64,000 nucleotides of DNA from CAVVYV01 sp963752585 (GTDB lineage: Bacteria > Actinomycetota > Thermoleophilia > Solirubrobacterales > 70-9). The notes below the pieces were generated by a model. It had not been told where the DNA came from, did no database searches, and saw only the letters and a program-made list of their open reading frames with translations. The stretch covers positions 124,001-188,000 of the forward strand of contig CAVVYV010000007.1 in the NCBI GenBank assembly GCA_963752585.1. The letters are read 5' to 3'. This document shows, piece by piece, positions 35,724-44,597 of this stretch; positions within the stretch are counted from its first letter, which is position 1; every line of letters begins with the position of its first letter. A program made the translations under genes and the position numbers.

Positions 35724-35878
35724 GCGCGATATACGAATTGATCGGGCGGCTGGTGGTCGAGGTCGTGCGCCGCCGGTACCGGCGCGAGATCAGGACCGCC
35801 GCCGTAGTCGGCGCGGGCGTCACCGTGCTTGCGATCGGCGCCTTCCTGGCGACCCGAGACGAGGAAGAGGAGAGCTAG
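35720..35878 (+). CDS. 52-residue small membrane protein coupled to argG
   Basis: ATG overlaps the argG stop (ATGA). It encodes MSAIYELIGRLVVEVVRR, a basic stretch, a hydrophobic segment (AAVVGAGVTVLAIGAFLA) and an acidic end (TRDEEEES). No family recognised. The stop shares CTAG with the convergent gene. The tight coupling makes it likely real. Confidence 0.6.
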   Translation: MSAIYELIGRLVVEVVRRRYRREIRTAAVVGAGVTVLAIGAFLATRDEEEES

Positions 35879-36252
35879 CGCGCCCGCTGGGGCAGCGTCA
35901 GCAGCTTGCCGCCTGCCCCGGGGGGTGAGGCGGGCAGCGCCGCGCGCGAGCGTCTGGCGCCGCGTCCGAACATTCGCTCGCGGAGCCCGTGGCCGCGCCC
36001 GAGCAGCTGCGCAGCCCGCTCCCCGAGCAGCTCCTGCAGCTCCTCGGTGCGCACGAAGGGGTCGGCGACGGAGTGACCGCTGCTGACCGAGAGGGCCGCG
36101 ACCAGTCGACCGTCGAGGCGGGCGCCGAGCACGCGGCCGGCGGGCACGGTGCTGGTATCGCGCTGCGCAAGCCTCTCGAGTTCATCCGCGTCCTCGGCAC
36201 AGAGCATTCCCAAGCTGATCTCACCGATCCTGCCGCTTCCGTTCAGAGTCAT
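35875..36252 (-). CDS. Small GNAT-like/unknown protein
   Basis: A 125-residue protein, not firmly recognised. The pattern ADELERLAQRDTSTVPAGRVLGARLDGRLVAALSVSSGHSVADPFVRTEELQELLGERAAQLL resembles the N-terminal half of a truncated GNAT fold seen in actinobacteria; the acyl-CoA loop is absent. The C-terminus is basic and proline-rich. Start 36252 is preferred over 36294 because an AAAAGGAGCC ribosome site lies just before it. It is divergent from the LysR gene, with the shared inverted repeat between. Confidence 0.65.
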   Translation of the reverse strand: MTLNGSGRIGEISLGMLCAEDADELERLAQRDTSTVPAGRVLGARLDGRLVAALSVSSGHSVADPFVRTEELQELLGERAAQLLGRGHGLRERMFGRGARRSRAALPASPPGAGGKLLTLPQRAR

Positions 36253-36311
36253 CGTGGGCTCCTTTTGGGGTGGTCGAGGATTCAACGAGTTCATCCTCCC
36301 GCGTGTGAGGT

Positions 36312-36357
36312 ATCAGCGCAACATGGATTCCTTCTTCCTCTGATAAGTTGCGCTAAT
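36312..36357. promoter_or_regulatory. Putative LysR operator: inverted repeat ATCAGCGCAAC / GTTGCGCTAAT
   Basis: Arms at 36312-36322 and 36347-36357 match in 10 of 11 positions. They lie between the divergent genes, and the right arm reaches the ATG of the lysR-type gene. This fits binding and autorepression by the regulator. Confidence 0.55.
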
Positions 36358-37284
36358 GCTCGACGTGAAGCGGATGCGGGTGCTCCGTGAGGTGATCGCG
36401 AGGGGTTCGTTCTCCGCCGCGGCGGATTCACTCCACCTCTCGCAGTCGGCCGTCAGCCAGCAGGTCGCCGCGCTCGAGAAGGAGGTCGGGATGCAGCTGC
36501 TCGAGCGAACCAGTGACGGCCCGAAGCTGACGAGCGCGGGCGAGACGCTGATGGGCCACGCCGACGCGGTGATCGCGCGCCTCCAGGAGGCCGAGCGCGA
36601 GCTGTCCGAGATCGCCGGTCTCGAGGGTGGGCGGGTGCGCCTGATCAGCTTCCCGAGCGCCAGCGCAACCGTGGTCACCAAGGCGGTATCGATCTTCCGC
36701 CAGCGCTTCCCGGCGATCGAGCTGGAGTTGGGTGAGGGGGAGCCCGAGGACTCCATTCCGGCGCTGCGCGCGGGCGAATTCGACATCGCGCTCGGCTTCG
36801 ACTTCAGCCAGCACCCGGATGAGCCGGGACGCGACCTGGAACGCTCGCTCCTGCTCGAGGAGAAGATGTGGGTGGCGCTACCGCCTGGGCACCCCCTGGC
36901 CGCCGGCGACTCCGTCAAGCTCGGCGATCTCTCTGATGAAGACTGGCTCTGCGGCCGCAGCGGTTCCTGTCGTGAGCATGTGGTCCGCCTCTGCAATGAC
37001 GCCGGCTTCGAGCCCAACGTCTCCTTCGACAGCGACGACTACCAGGTGCTGAAGGGCCTGGTCTCTGTGGGGCTCGGGGTCACCCTGTTGCCCGAGCTGG
37101 CGCTGGCCGATCGGGCGCCCGGTATCGAGCTGCTGCCCGTGAGGGACAAGGGCACCACCCGCAGGGTCTGGGCCGTGACCCGCGACCGGCGTCCTGCTCC
37201 CCGGCGACCGAGGCGATGCTCGGCGTCCTGATTGAGGCGGGCGAGAGTTATGGCAACGAGATCGCGGAGGCGATAGCCGCCTAG
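36356..37284 (+). CDS. LysR-family transcriptional regulator, frame break near 3' end
   Basis: A regulator of about 309 residues. The N-terminal wHTH reads MRVLREVIARGSFSAAADSLHLSQSAVSQQVAALEKEVGMQLLERT, with a co-inducer-binding domain after residue 90 (GRVRLISFPSASATVVTKAV; LPPGHPLA; GLGVTLLPELAL). At about 37202 one base is missing; the family-typical C-terminus ATEAMLGVLIEAG then continues to 37284. The inducer is unknown. It is probably autoregulated through the inverted repeat at its start. Confidence 0.88.
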
Positions 37285-37413
37285 GGCCGCCTGGGGCGGC
37301 CTGCACGATCTCTTGCAGGGAGCCGATTCTCGGCTCAGGGAGCCGCTTCCCGACCTTGGCTGTGTAAGCGTCCGCTAAGGTTCCGCGCTTTCGGCCAGGA
37401 GGGGTTCGCCCAC

Positions 37414-38433
37414 GTGCGCTCACAACCGAGAAACGGAAGGGCCCCGAGGCGGGTGCGGCGAGAGGTGCGCTTCCTGCGCCGCCGGTTCATGGCGGTGGCG
37501 CTCGCGACCCTCTCGCTCGCGGCGGTCGCCGGCGCCGGGCTGGCGGGAGCGGTTCCCTCCCTCGATACGAGGATCGACTCGGCCCAGTCCGACGCCGACC
37601 AGCTCTCCCAGCGGGTCGAGGCGCAGGCCACGGAGATCGCCGGCCTCGAGCAGCGAGCCCGGGAGGCCGGAGCCAGGGAGATGGTGCTCACCGCCGAGAT
37701 CGAGAGGACGGCCGACCGCTCGCGCGAGCTCGCCGGCGAGCTCACCGCGGTGGAGGAGAAGCTCGACGCGGTCCAGGCGCGGTACAAGCAGGCGCTCGAC
37801 GCGCTCTCCACCCGCCTGGTCGAGATCTACAAGGCCACGGCACCCGACGACCTGACCCTGCTGCTGGACTCCAACGGCTACGACGACCTCTCCACCCGAG
37901 CCGAGTACCTCGACGCCCTCCACGACGCCGACGCGCGGCTCGCCGAGCAGGTCGCCTCCCTGAAGGAGGAGGTGAAGGGCGACCTCGAGGAGATCGCCGG
38001 GCTGAAGGCTGCGATCGACCAGCAGGCCCGCCAGCTCGAGGCGAACCGTTCCGAGCTCGCCTCCACTCGCGCCGAGGCCGACCAGCGCGCCGAAGAGATC
38101 GCCGACGCCAAGGCCGCCACCGAGTCCGATCTCGCCGAGGTCGAGAGCCGGGTGGCGGAGCTGATCGCCGAGCAGCAGGCGGCCTCCGCCGCGCCGGCCT
38201 ACTCGGGCGGCCCCTACGCGATCCCCACCTACATCGTCATCTGCGAGTCGGGCGGCAATTACTCGGCGCTCAACCCCTCGAGCGGAGCAGGGGGCGCCTA
38301 CCAGATCCTCCCGTCCACCTGGCGCGCCTACGGCGGCCAGGGACTGCCGCACCAGGCCCCGAAGGCCGAGCAGGACCGGATCGCCGCCCAGATCTGGGCC
38401 GACTCCGGCCCCAGCGCCTGGTCGTGCGCCTGA
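37414..38433 (+). CDS. Coiled-coil secreted protein with Rpf/transglycosylase-like domain
   Basis: A 339-residue exported wall enzyme. A basic N-terminus and a hydrophobic signal segment (residues 25-46) are followed by a long coiled coil (residues about 50-255). The C-terminal lytic domain opens YIVICESGGNYSALNPSSGAGGAYQILPSTWRAYGG; the Glu of CESGGNY is the expected catalytic acid of resuscitation-promoting-factor/lysozyme-like enzymes. FtsX-EnvC-type regulation by the coiled coil is a possibility. The GTG start has an AGGAGG site. Confidence 0.88.
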   Translation: MRSQPRNGRAPRRVRREVRFLRRRFMAVALATLSLAAVAGAGLAGAVPSLDTRIDSAQSDADQLSQRVEAQATEIAGLEQRAREAGAREMVLTAEIERTADRSRELAGELTAVEEKLDAVQARYKQALDALSTRLVEIYKATAPDDLTLLLDSNGYDDLSTRAEYLDALHDADARLAEQVASLKEEVKGDLEEIAGLKAAIDQQARQLEANRSELASTRAEADQRAEEIADAKAATESDLAEVESRVAELIAEQQAASAAPAYSGGPYAIPTYIVICESGGNYSALNPSSGAGGAYQILPSTWRAYGGQGLPHQAPKAEQDRIAAQIWADSGPSAWSCA

Positions 38434-38462
38434 CCGCTGGTTAGCGGGCGGGCAAGCCCGGG

Positions 38463-38468
38463 TATGGT
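38463..38468 (+). promoter_or_regulatory. -10 box of a leaderless promoter (ferritin-like gene)
   Basis: TATGGT ends 6 bases before GTG 38475, with TTAGCG 16 bases further upstream as a possible -35. Confidence 0.45.
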
Positions 38469-38474
38469 CTGGGC

Positions 38475-38996
38475 GTGGCCACAACGGACGCGACCAGGGC
38501 GATTGGCGAGGGAATCCTCGCCGATGAGCAGACGGCGAAGCGCGAGGAGATCATCGCGATGCTCGCCAAGGCCTACTGGATGGAGATCGAGACGGTGATG
38601 AGCTACATCACCAACTCGGTCAACCCCGACGGCGTCCGCGCCCAGGAGATCAAGGAGTCGCTGGAGGCCGACATCACCGAGGAGCTCGGCCACGCGAAGC
38701 AGTTCGCCGAGCGGATCAAGGAGCTCTACGGGGTGGTGCCGGGCTCGGAGGAGTTCGCGGCGGAGCAGTCCTATCTGCAACCACCCGAGCACCAGACCGA
38801 CGTCGTCCACGTCGTCCGCGGGGTGATCGAGGCCGAGACCGGCGCGATCGAGCACTACACCAAGCTCGTCGAGGCGACCGACCAGATCGATCCGGTGACC
38901 AACGACATGGTGATCGCGATCCTCCACGACGAGCAGGGCCACCGCCGGCTGTTCGAGGGCTTCCTCCGGGAGTACGAGGCGGAAGGACTGGCGTAA
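38475..38996 (+). CDS. Ferritin-like (bacterioferritin-type) di-iron protein
   Basis: A 173-residue four-helix bundle. Di-iron ligand motifs are visible: Glu in YWMEIETVMSY, E-x-x-H in ITEELGHAKQFAER, Glu in GVIEAETGAIEHY and E-x-x-H in LHDEQGHRRLFEG. It probably stores iron or detoxifies peroxide. There is no haem-binding Met that can be picked out with confidence. Confidence 0.88.
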   Translation: MATTDATRAIGEGILADEQTAKREEIIAMLAKAYWMEIETVMSYITNSVNPDGVRAQEIKESLEADITEELGHAKQFAERIKELYGVVPGSEEFAAEQSYLQPPEHQTDVVHVVRGVIEAETGAIEHYTKLVEATDQIDPVTNDMVIAILHDEQGHRRLFEGFLREYEAEGLA

Positions 38997-39013
38997 GAGA
39001 CAAGGAGGTCGGT

Positions 39014-40444
39014 TTGCTCAGCAGGACGCTGAGGTTCGTGGCGACAATTACGGCGGGCCTTCTCCTCCTCGTCCCATCCGCGCTGGCAGGGAAGTACGTG
39101 GCGGGCTCCGACGGCTCCGGCGATCCCTTCTTCCCCCAGGCCGGGAACGGCGGCTACGACGTCGGGCACTACTCCCTCACCCTCGACTACCACCAGCCTG
39201 CCAACCGCCTCCGGGGCCTGGCGGTGATCGAGGCCACCGCGACCCAGAACCTGCGCCGCTTCAACCTCGACCTGCGCGACTTCTACAGGGTCTCGAAGGT
39301 CAAGGTGAACGGCAAGGGAGCCAAGGCTCGGCTGCGGGGGAGCCAGGAGCTTGTGATCAAGCCGAAGCGCCGCCTCAAGGCCGGCACCGACTTCACCGTG
39401 AAGGTCGTCTACGCGGGCACGCCGGAGCCGATCGTCGATCCGGACGAGTCGATCGAGGGCTGGATCCCCACTGACGACGGCGCCTTCGTCGTCAACGAGC
39501 CGCAGGGCTCACCAGGCTGGTATCCGGTCAACGACAGCCCGCGGGACAAGGCGACCTTCGACTTCACGATCACGGTGCCGGCGGGACGCGAGGCGGTCGC
39601 CAACGGAATCCTCCAGGGCGCGCCGACCACCGCCGGGGGGAAGACGACCTGGCGCTGGGCCGAGGACAGCCCGATGGCTCCTTACCTGGCAACGGCCACC
39701 AACGGCGAGTTCCTGACCAGGGAGTACAGCGCGAACGGCCTCTTCATGTTCGACGCGGTGGATCCCAACACCCGCCGGCTGCCAAGCGATCAGCCGAATC
39801 CGACGCTCGCCTTCGAGCGGCTGGACCCCCAGCCGGAGATCATCTCCTTCTTCTCCGACCTCTACGGCACATACCCCTTCACCAGCGGCGGAGGGATCAT
39901 CGACTGGGCGTTTGAGGTCGGCTACGCCCTGGAGGCGCAGACGCGGGCGAACTACCAGCGCATCCCGCTGCCGTCGACCGTGGTCCACGAGATCGCCCAC
40001 CAGTGGTTCGGCAACGCCGTCACGCTGGAGACCTGGCCCGACATCTGGCTCAACGAGGGGTTCGCCACCTTCTCCGAGTGGATCTACGACGAGATGCACG
40101 CCGGCACGCCGGCGGCCGACACTTTCGACGAGCTCTACGCGATCCCCGAGGACGACCCCGCCTTCCAGGACCTCTGGTTCCCGGCTCCGGCCGCTCTCGA
40201 GGACCCAAGCCAGCTCTTCCACACGCCGGTCTACGACCGGGGAGCGATGACCCTGCAGGCGCTGCGGGAGAAGGTCGGGGACCCGACCTTCTTCGGCATC
40301 CTCCGCGCCTGGTACGCGGAGAACAGAAACGGCAACGTGAGCACCGCCGACTTCATCGCGCTCGCCGAGCGCGAGAGCGGGCAGGAGCTGAACGACTTCT
40401 TCCAGGTCTGGCTCTACGAGGAGGGCAGGCCGGAGAGCTGGTGA
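39014..40444 (+). CDS. Secreted M1-family metallopeptidase
   Basis: A 476-residue exported aminopeptidase-like enzyme. The signal peptide is residues 1-25 (ending ALAG). The M1 N-domain reads GHYSLTLDYHQPANRLRGLAVIEATATQNL. The zinc site is HEIAHQWFGN with the third ligand in NEGFATFSEW. The exopeptidase GAMEN is not seen as such. The C-terminal domain is short, so this belongs to the compact secreted actinobacterial M1 subgroup. The TTG start is supported by AAGGAGG 6 bases upstream. Confidence 0.9.
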   Translation: MLSRTLRFVATITAGLLLLVPSALAGKYVAGSDGSGDPFFPQAGNGGYDVGHYSLTLDYHQPANRLRGLAVIEATATQNLRRFNLDLRDFYRVSKVKVNGKGAKARLRGSQELVIKPKRRLKAGTDFTVKVVYAGTPEPIVDPDESIEGWIPTDDGAFVVNEPQGSPGWYPVNDSPRDKATFDFTITVPAGREAVANGILQGAPTTAGGKTTWRWAEDSPMAPYLATATNGEFLTREYSANGLFMFDAVDPNTRRLPSDQPNPTLAFERLDPQPEIISFFSDLYGTYPFTSGGGIIDWAFEVGYALEAQTRANYQRIPLPSTVVHEIAHQWFGNAVTLETWPDIWLNEGFATFSEWIYDEMHAGTPAADTFDELYAIPEDDPAFQDLWFPAPAALEDPSQLFHTPVYDRGAMTLQALREKVGDPTFFGILRAWYAENRNGNVSTADFIALAERESGQELNDFFQVWLYEEGRPESW

Positions 40445-40472
40445 AGGTGGTCGCCACCCCAGGGGCGCTGGC

Positions 40473-40907
40473 CTAGCCGGCGATCAGCTTCAGGTCCTTC
40501 GGCCGGTAGAGCGCGTGGAGGAGGTGGTCGTCGATCGCGGCGATCCCGCCCTTCTTCATCTTCACCCGCGACCCGGTGACGAGGGCGACGGCGCCGGAGA
40601 AGTCCGGCTCGTGGCCGACCAGCATCACCTCACCGCGCCCGGCCGCGAGCTCGAGCGGGTTGAAGTCGCCACCCTCGAGCCGCTCGTCCTCCTCGACTTT
40701 CGCGCCGAGCTCCTTGCAGGCGAGCTCGGCGGTCTGCCTGGCGCGGACCCTCGGGCTGGTGAGGCAGACGTCGAGCTTCACCCCGAGCTCTTTCAGCGCA
40801 CGGCCGGCGTCGCGCGACTGGCGCTCGCCCTTCTCGGTGAGCTCGCGCTCCGCGTCGGGCTTGCCCTCGCCGTCCTCCGCGTCGCCGTGTCGCAGCAGCC
40901 AGATCAC
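40473..40907 (-). CDS. sixA: Phosphohistidine phosphatase SixA-like
   Basis: A 144-residue histidine-phosphatase-superfamily protein. It carries the RHG motif (LLRHGDAEDGEGKPDAERELTEKG), the second Arg in LTSPRVRARQTAE and the second His in VGHEPDFS. The size and RHGDAE match SixA, which removes phosphate from His of phosphotransfer proteins. GTG 40907 is used because the RHG motif should begin a few residues from the N-terminus. It is divergent from dnaE. Confidence 0.83.
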   Translation of the reverse strand: MIWLLRHGDAEDGEGKPDAERELTEKGERQSRDAGRALKELGVKLDVCLTSPRVRARQTAELACKELGAKVEEDERLEGGDFNPLELAAGRGEVMLVGHEPDFSGAVALVTGSRVKMKKGGIAAIDDHLLHALYRPKDLKLIAG

Positions 40908-40987
40908 CAAATTGATCTTCCCGTAAGAGCGGCTTTGCAGTCTTGGCACCCTCTCGATGCATCTGCCTCGGTTGCCATGATCGCTTG

Positions 40988-43900
40988 GTGAGCGTCGGCG
41001 CAGTCCATCTGCACGTGCACAGTGAGTACTCGCTGCTCGACGGCGCCTGCAAGATCGACAAGCTCGCGGAGCGGGCGGCGGAGCTGGGGATGCCGGCCCT
41101 CGGGCTCACCGACCATGGGGTGATGAACGGCGCGGTCGAGCACTACAAGGCCTGCCGCGCAGCCGGGATCAAGCCGATCATCGGGCTCGAGGCCTACCTC
41201 GTCGACGACCGCAAGCTCAGCCCGCAGACGCCGCGGTACGAGCGCAACCACATCACCCTGCTCGCCGCGGACGACCGCGGCTTCCGCAACCTCGTCGAGT
41301 TGAGCTCGGCAGGGTTCCTCGAGGGCTTCTCACGGGGGAAGGCGAACGTCGACATGGAGCTGCTCGCGACCCACTCGGAGGGAGTGATCGCGCTCACCGG
41401 CTGCCTCCAGTCGCGCTTCTGCCGCCGCCTTGTCGAGGATCGCCCGGACGACGCCAGGGCCCATATCGACGATCTGATCCAGGCCTTCGGCCCCGAGCAG
41501 GTCTATTTCGAGGTCCAGCGCAACGGGGTTGCCGAGCAGGAGAAGGCGAACGAGGGGATCGTCAGGGTGGCGCGCGAGCTGGGCCGGCCGCTGGTCGCGA
41601 CCGCGGACGTCCACTACCTGCGCCGCGAGGACTACGACAGCCACGCGGCGCTCCTCTGCGTCCAGACAAAGTCGACGATCGAACAGCCGAAGCTCCGCTT
41701 CGACACCAACGAGTTCTATCTGAAGAGCCCCGAGGAGCTGGCCGACTCGTTCGAGCAGATGCCCGAGGCGGTGGCGAGCACCCTCGAGATCGCGGAGCGG
41801 TGCCACGTCGAGATGGAGCTCGGCAACCTGCTCCTGCCGCGCTTCCCGACACCCGAGGGCACCGATCCCGGCGAGATGCTCCGTGGGCTCGCCGAGCAGG
41901 GTCTCGCCCAGCGCTACGGCGACCCGTTCCCGGCCGATGCCCGCGAGCGGCTCGAGTTCGAGCTCGGGGTGGTCTCGGATATGGGCTTCGAGTCCTACTT
42001 CCTGATCGTCTGGGACTTCGTCAAGTACGCGAAGGAAAACGGGATCGCGGTCGGCCCCGGACGCGGCTCGGCCGCCGGCTCGATCGTCGCCTACGCGCTC
42101 GAGATCACCGACATCGACCCGCTCGCGAACGACCTCCTCTTCGAGCGCTTCCTCAACCCCGGTCGCAAGTCGATGCCGGACATCGACATCGACTTCTCGG
42201 TCCGGGGACGCGAGCAGGTGATCCGCTACGTCGCCGACAAGTACGGCCGCGAGTGCGTCGCCCAGATCATCACCTTCGGCAAGATGGCCCCGCGGGCGGC
42301 GACCCGGGACGCCGCCCGGGTGCTCGGCTACGACTACGGCAGCGGCGACCGGCTCGCGAAGCAGATCCCCGAGCCGATCCTCGGCCGCAACCCCAGCTTC
42401 GACGACTGCTTGAAGCCCGGCGAGGAGCTGAAGCGCACCTACGACTCCGACGCCGACGCGAGGAAGATCATCGACACCGCGAGAGGCCTGGAGGGGATCG
42501 TCCGCAACCACTCGATCCACGCGGCCGCGGTGGTGATCGCCGACCGCCCCCTGCAGGAGATCGTCCCTCTCCAGCTCGCCGAGGACCGCGGCGCCGCCGC
42601 CGGAAACGGGAACGGGAACGGGAACGGCAAGGTCGAGCGCGCCTATAAGACCGTCACCCAGTACTCGATGGGGCCGATCGAGGAAATCGGGCTTCTGAAG
42701 ATGGACTTCCTCGGCCTCCGCAACCTCGACGTGATCGAGGACGCGGTCGAGATCGTCGAGCGCTCCCGCGGCGAGCGGGTCGAGATCAAGGACATCCCAC
42801 TCGACGATCCCAAGACCTACGAGATGCTTTCGGCGGGCGACTCGATCGGCGTCTTCCAGTTCGAGTCCGACGGGATGCGCGACGCCCTCCGGACGGTGAA
42901 GCCGACCGAGTTCCAGGACCTGGTCGCGCTCGTCTCCCTCTACCGGCCCGGGGCGATGCGCTACATCGGCGACTACGCAAAGGGCAAGCGCGACCCCTCC
43001 GCGGTCGGCTACCCCGACCCCCGCCTGCGCCCGATCACCGAGTCCACCTACGGCTGCGTGATCTACCAGGAGCAGCTGATGGAGATCGCGAAGCAGATGG
43101 CAGGGTTCAGCCCGGCCGAGGCGGACGACCTCCGGAAGGCGGTGGGGAAGAAGAAGCGGGATCTGATGGCGACGATGGAGGACAAGTTCGAGGCCGGCCT
43201 CGCCCAGTCGGGGACGAGGCCGGCGCTCGCGAAGAACCTCTGGTCGCTGATGGAGGCGGCCGCCGACTACTCCTTCAACCGCAGCCACGCCGCCTGCTAC
43301 GCGCTGATCGCCTACCGAACCGCCTGGCTGCGGGCGAACTACCCGGCCGAGTACATGGCGGCCCTGATCTCGACCGTGATGCGGACCAAGGACAAGGTCC
43401 CGTTCTTCGTCAACCGCTGCGACGAGATGGGGATCGAGGTCCTGCCACCGGACGTCAACGCCTCCGACCACGGCTTCGTCGTCTCCGGGAAGAGCATTCG
43501 CTTCGGCCTCGACGCGGTCAAGAACGTCGGCCACGCCGCCGTCCAGTCGATCCTCGAGGCGAGGGCGGAGGGGGGCGAGTTCAGCTCGCTGTGGGACTTC
43601 TGCGAGCGGGTCGACACCCGGGCGGTGAACAAGCGCGCGGTCGAGTGCCTGGTCAAGTGCGGCGCCCTCGACTCCACGGGCGCGACCCGCCTCGGGATGC
43701 TGGAGGCGCTTCCGGCCGCCACCTCGTTCGGCCAGAAGGCTCAGGAGGACTCGCGGATGGGCCAGTCGTCGATCTTCGATCTCGGCGGAGGCGGGGGAGG
43801 GGAGAGCGCGCCCGGGTCCTCGCAACACCCGCCGATCGCGGCGCAGGAGTTCGACAAGCGCGAGCTTCTTCGGCTGGAGAAGGAGACGCTCGGCACCTTC

Positions 43901-44509
43901 CTCTCCTCGCATCCGCTCGCCGAGGTCAAGGACGCCCTCCGGGCGAAGGTCGACTGCTCGCTTTCTGCACTCGAGACCAAGGCGGATGGCTCAATCGTCA
44001 CCGTCGGGGGGATCGTCACCGAGCTGAAGCGGATCAAGACGAAGCGCGGCGACCCGATGATGTTCGCCACCCTCGATGACGTCGAGGGGCAGGTCGAGAT
44101 GCTGATCCTCGGAAAGGTCTACGAGGAGGGTGGCGAGTCGGTCAAGGTGGACAGCGTCCTGGTGGTGAGGGGCCGGCTCGACCACAAGGAGCGCGGGCAG
44201 ACCAAGCTCCTGGTCCAGGAGCTCGAGACGTTCGAGCCGACCGAGGACGAGCTCGCCCGGGCGCGGGCGGCGCGGGCGCCGGGCACGTTCGAGGTGGAGA
44301 TCGACGCCAGTGAGTTCGGTGCCTCCCTGGTAGATGAACTGAAGGGCCTGTTCGAGACCTTTCCAGGCGACTCCGAGGTGGTCGTGAAGATGCAGACACG
44401 CGATGGTGAGCGCCAGCTCAGGTTTGGCAGCGCCTACCGCGTCAACCAGTCGGCCGCCCTGCGGGCCGAGCTCGACGCGATCCTCGGCTCGGGCGCCCGG
44501 GCGGCCTAG
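40988..44509 (+). CDS. dnaE: DNA polymerase III alpha subunit
   Basis: Replicative polymerase of 1173 residues, intact. The PHP domain begins VHLHVHSEYSLLDG and retains HLHVH, LTDHG, GLEAYL and ATADVHYL, so PHP-type metal sites look kept. The palm has GPGRGSAAGSIVAY and PDIDIDFSVRGREQVIRYV with the catalytic aspartates. Later come the Tyr/Arg-rich fingers (YGCVIYQEQLM), an HhH region and a C-terminal OB domain (VTVGGIVTELKRIKTKRGDPMMFATLDD). A (Gly-Asn)4 run at 42601-42630 lies just before YKTVTQYSM. GTG 40988 is chosen because the PHP motif follows. Confidence 0.95.
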   Translation: MSVGAVHLHVHSEYSLLDGACKIDKLAERAAELGMPALGLTDHGVMNGAVEHYKACRAAGIKPIIGLEAYLVDDRKLSPQTPRYERNHITLLAADDRGFRNLVELSSAGFLEGFSRGKANVDMELLATHSEGVIALTGCLQSRFCRRLVEDRPDDARAHIDDLIQAFGPEQVYFEVQRNGVAEQEKANEGIVRVARELGRPLVATADVHYLRREDYDSHAALLCVQTKSTIEQPKLRFDTNEFYLKSPEELADSFEQMPEAVASTLEIAERCHVEMELGNLLLPRFPTPEGTDPGEMLRGLAEQGLAQRYGDPFPADARERLEFELGVVSDMGFESYFLIVWDFVKYAKENGIAVGPGRGSAAGSIVAYALEITDIDPLANDLLFERFLNPGRKSMPDIDIDFSVRGREQVIRYVADKYGRECVAQIITFGKMAPRAATRDAARVLGYDYGSGDRLAKQIPEPILGRNPSFDDCLKPGEELKRTYDSDADARKIIDTARGLEGIVRNHSIHAAAVVIADRPLQEIVPLQLAEDRGAAAGNGNGNGNGKVERAYKTVTQYSMGPIEEIGLLKMDFLGLRNLDVIEDAVEIVERSRGERVEIKDIPLDDPKTYEMLSAGDSIGVFQFESDGMRDALRTVKPTEFQDLVALVSLYRPGAMRYIGDYAKGKRDPSAVGYPDPRLRPITESTYGCVIYQEQLMEIAKQMAGFSPAEADDLRKAVGKKKRDLMATMEDKFEAGLAQSGTRPALAKNLWSLMEAAADYSFNRSHAACYALIAYRTAWLRANYPAEYMAALISTVMRTKDKVPFFVNRCDEMGIEVLPPDVNASDHGFVVSGKSIRFGLDAVKNVGHAAVQSILEARAEGGEFSSLWDFCERVDTRAVNKRAVECLVKCGALDSTGATRLGMLEALPAATSFGQKAQEDSRMGQSSIFDLGGGGGGESAPGSSQHPPIAAQEFDKRELLRLEKETLGTFLSSHPLAEVKDALRAKVDCSLSALETKADGSIVTVGGIVTELKRIKTKRGDPMMFATLDDVEGQVEMLILGKVYEEGGESVKVDSVLVVRGRLDHKERGQTKLLVQELETFEPTEDELARARAARAPGTFEVEIDASEFGASLVDELKGLFETFPGDSEVVVKMQTRDGERQLRFGSAYRVNQSAALRAELDAILGSGARAA

Positions 44510-44585
44510 CGCCGCCTTACCACCTCGGGGGCCCGAGCGCAACTGCTTTTCGGTCCGGGCTTTCGGAGACGGGGAAAGCTGGTCG

Positions 44586-44591
44586 TAGACT
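44586..44591 (+). promoter_or_regulatory. -10 box of a leaderless promoter
   Basis: TAGACT ends 6 bases before ATG 44598. Confidence 0.5.
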
Positions 44592-44597
44592 CAGGGC

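Noticed and set aside
41330..43912. An 860-codon open frame on the minus strand inside dnaE
   Set aside because: It is a high-GC shadow: its composition is low-complexity Arg/Leu/Val/Asp-rich, it shows no domain motif, and the opposite strand encodes an intact DNA polymerase.
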